A program made the translations under genes and the position numbers. Shown here piece after piece: positions 5,816-6,478 of a DNA stretch of 6,478 nt. Under the pieces are notes generated by a model that saw only the letters and a program-made list of their open reading frames with translations, was not told the origin of the DNA and ran no database searches. Source of the DNA: Kiritimatiellia bacterium. Its GTDB lineage: Bacteria; Verrucomicrobiota; Kiritimatiellia; RFP12; UBA1067. How positions within the stretch are numbered: the first letter of the stretch is position 1; each line of letters begins with the position of its first letter. The stretch lies in contig JAFPNP010000232.1 in NCBI GenBank assembly GCA_017411125.1, positions 1-6,478 of the forward strand, given 5' to 3'.

Positions 5816-5821
5816 AAGGAG
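5816..5821 (+). promoter_or_regulatory. Ribosome binding site of the lacZ-like GH2 gene
   Basis: AAGGAG lies 10 nt before the ATG at 5832, within the 38-bp gap after ispF. I find no persuasive separate promoter in this gap, so read-through from the upstream genes is the simplest reading, though a promoter inside ispF is possible. Confidence 0.75.
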
Positions 5822-5831
5822 CAAAGTCAAC

Positions 5832-6478
5832 ATGAAGATCACAGCATTGACGGCTATCGCGGCTGCGGCCGCGTTCGCCTCCGCCGCGACCAACGACTGG
5901 GAAAATCCCGCCGTCAACTCGCGCAACCGCGAACCGGCGAGGGCATATTCCATGCCGCTCGCAACGGTGTCCGCCGCGCTGACGAACGATTTGGAGCCGG
6001 CGACGCCCTTCCGCAAGTCCCTCAACGGCACGTGGAAGATCAGCTGGTGCGGCAATCCCGCCATGCGCCCGCTCGACTTCTGGAAGACGGACTTCGACGA
6101 CTCCGGCTGGTTCACGATAGACGTGCCCAGCTGCGTGGAGACGCGCGGATTCGGGTCGCCTGGCTACACGAACTCCCGCTATCCGCACGCCAGGCAGTGG
6201 CCGAAGATACTTGACGTGGACACCGGCGCCCCCGACTACAACCCCGTCTCTTCCTACCGCCGCACGTTCACCGTCCCCGCCGGATGGAAAGGCCGCGAAG
6301 TGTTCCTGCGCTTCGACGGCGTATACTCTGCGTACTACGTGTGGGTTAACGGACGGCAGGTCGGGTACGCGGAGGACTCCAAGCTGCCCAGCGAGTTCAA
6401 CGTCACGAAGTTCCTGAAGGACGGCGACAACCTCCTCGCAGTCGAAGTCTACCGCTGGTGCGACGGCAGCTACCTCGA
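5832..6478 (+). CDS. Secreted LacZ-type beta-galactosidase, GH2 (3' end outside window)
   Basis: 215 codons are visible, and the frame is still open at the right edge. The start gives a textbook signal peptide: MKI, an Ala-rich hydrophobic core, then ASA at 16-18 with likely cleavage before A19. The mature part opens with DWENP (22-26) and NREPARA (32-38), the N-terminal signature of LacZ-type enzymes, and continues through the jelly-roll sugar-binding domain: SLNGTWKISW (63-72), DFDDSGW (87-93), YNPVSSYRRTF (136-146), FDGVYSAYYVWVNG (161-174) and VEVYRWCDGSYL (204-215). N114 (YTN) and D211 (CDGSYL) match by position the substrate/metal-contacting N102 and D201 of E. coli LacZ. The catalytic barrel lies beyond the window, so activity cannot be judged. 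Family members of this type run to about 1000 residues. Export separates it from cytoplasmic E. coli LacZ and suggests periplasmic or surface oligosaccharide cleavage. It differs from the shorter GH2 at 480-2477, so the two are not recent duplicates. Confidence 0.93.
   Translation, partial: MKITALTAIAAAAAFASAATNDWENPAVNSRNREPARAYSMPLATVSAALTNDLEPATPFRKSLNGTWKISWCGNPAMRPLDFWKTDFDDSGWFTIDVPSCVETRGFGSPGYTNSRYPHARQWPKILDVDTGAPDYNPVSSYRRTFTVPAGWKGREVFLRFDGVYSAYYVWVNGRQVGYAEDSKLPSEFNVTKFLKDGDNLLAVEVYRWCDGSYL

Overview
The window is a GC-rich bacterial chromosomal segment that mixes secreted carbohydrate-degrading enzymes with core translation and isoprenoid genes. Two exported glycoside hydrolase family 2 (GH2) proteins, an N-terminally short threonyl-tRNA synthetase, and the type of beta-propeller fragment at the left edge suggest an uncultured gut or anaerobic member of the Verrucomicrobiota/Kiritimatiellota/Lentisphaerota group. 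This placement is inferred from gene style, not from a marker phylogeny.

Left part (1-2477): the 3' end of a beta-propeller-like protein on the + strand converges with a complete 665-residue secreted GH2 hydrolase on the - strand (480-2477). Only 19 bp separate the two stop codons.

Middle (2478-2944): a 467-bp divergent intergenic region. It carries a credible promoter for each flanking gene. Between them lies an unusual block: a run of strong hairpins, then an 84-bp element made of three 22-bp tandem repeats enclosed by a perfect 16-bp inverted repeat, then a 30-bp dyad. No protein-coding gene explains this block, and it is the best candidate here for something undescribed.

Right part (2945-6478): a tightly spaced + strand cluster, thrS - infC - ispF - lacZ-like GH2 (truncated by the window end), with gaps of 24, 11 and 38 bp. 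The thrS-infC pairing is the classical translation-gene arrangement, but rpmI and rplT, which normally follow infC, are absent. IspF (MEP isoprenoid pathway) and an exported beta-galactosidase-like enzyme take their place. infC appears to start at an AUC codon (4691) behind a strong Shine-Dalgarno sequence. Such a start is the hallmark of IF-3 autoregulation, and automated gene calling would probably miss it in favour of GTG at 4727.

Working together: the two GH2 enzymes probably release sugars from beta-linked oligosaccharides outside the cytoplasm. ThrRS and IF-3 serve translation, and IspF makes an isoprenoid precursor. Nothing in the sequence links the housekeeping and hydrolase genes functionally beyond possible co-transcription.
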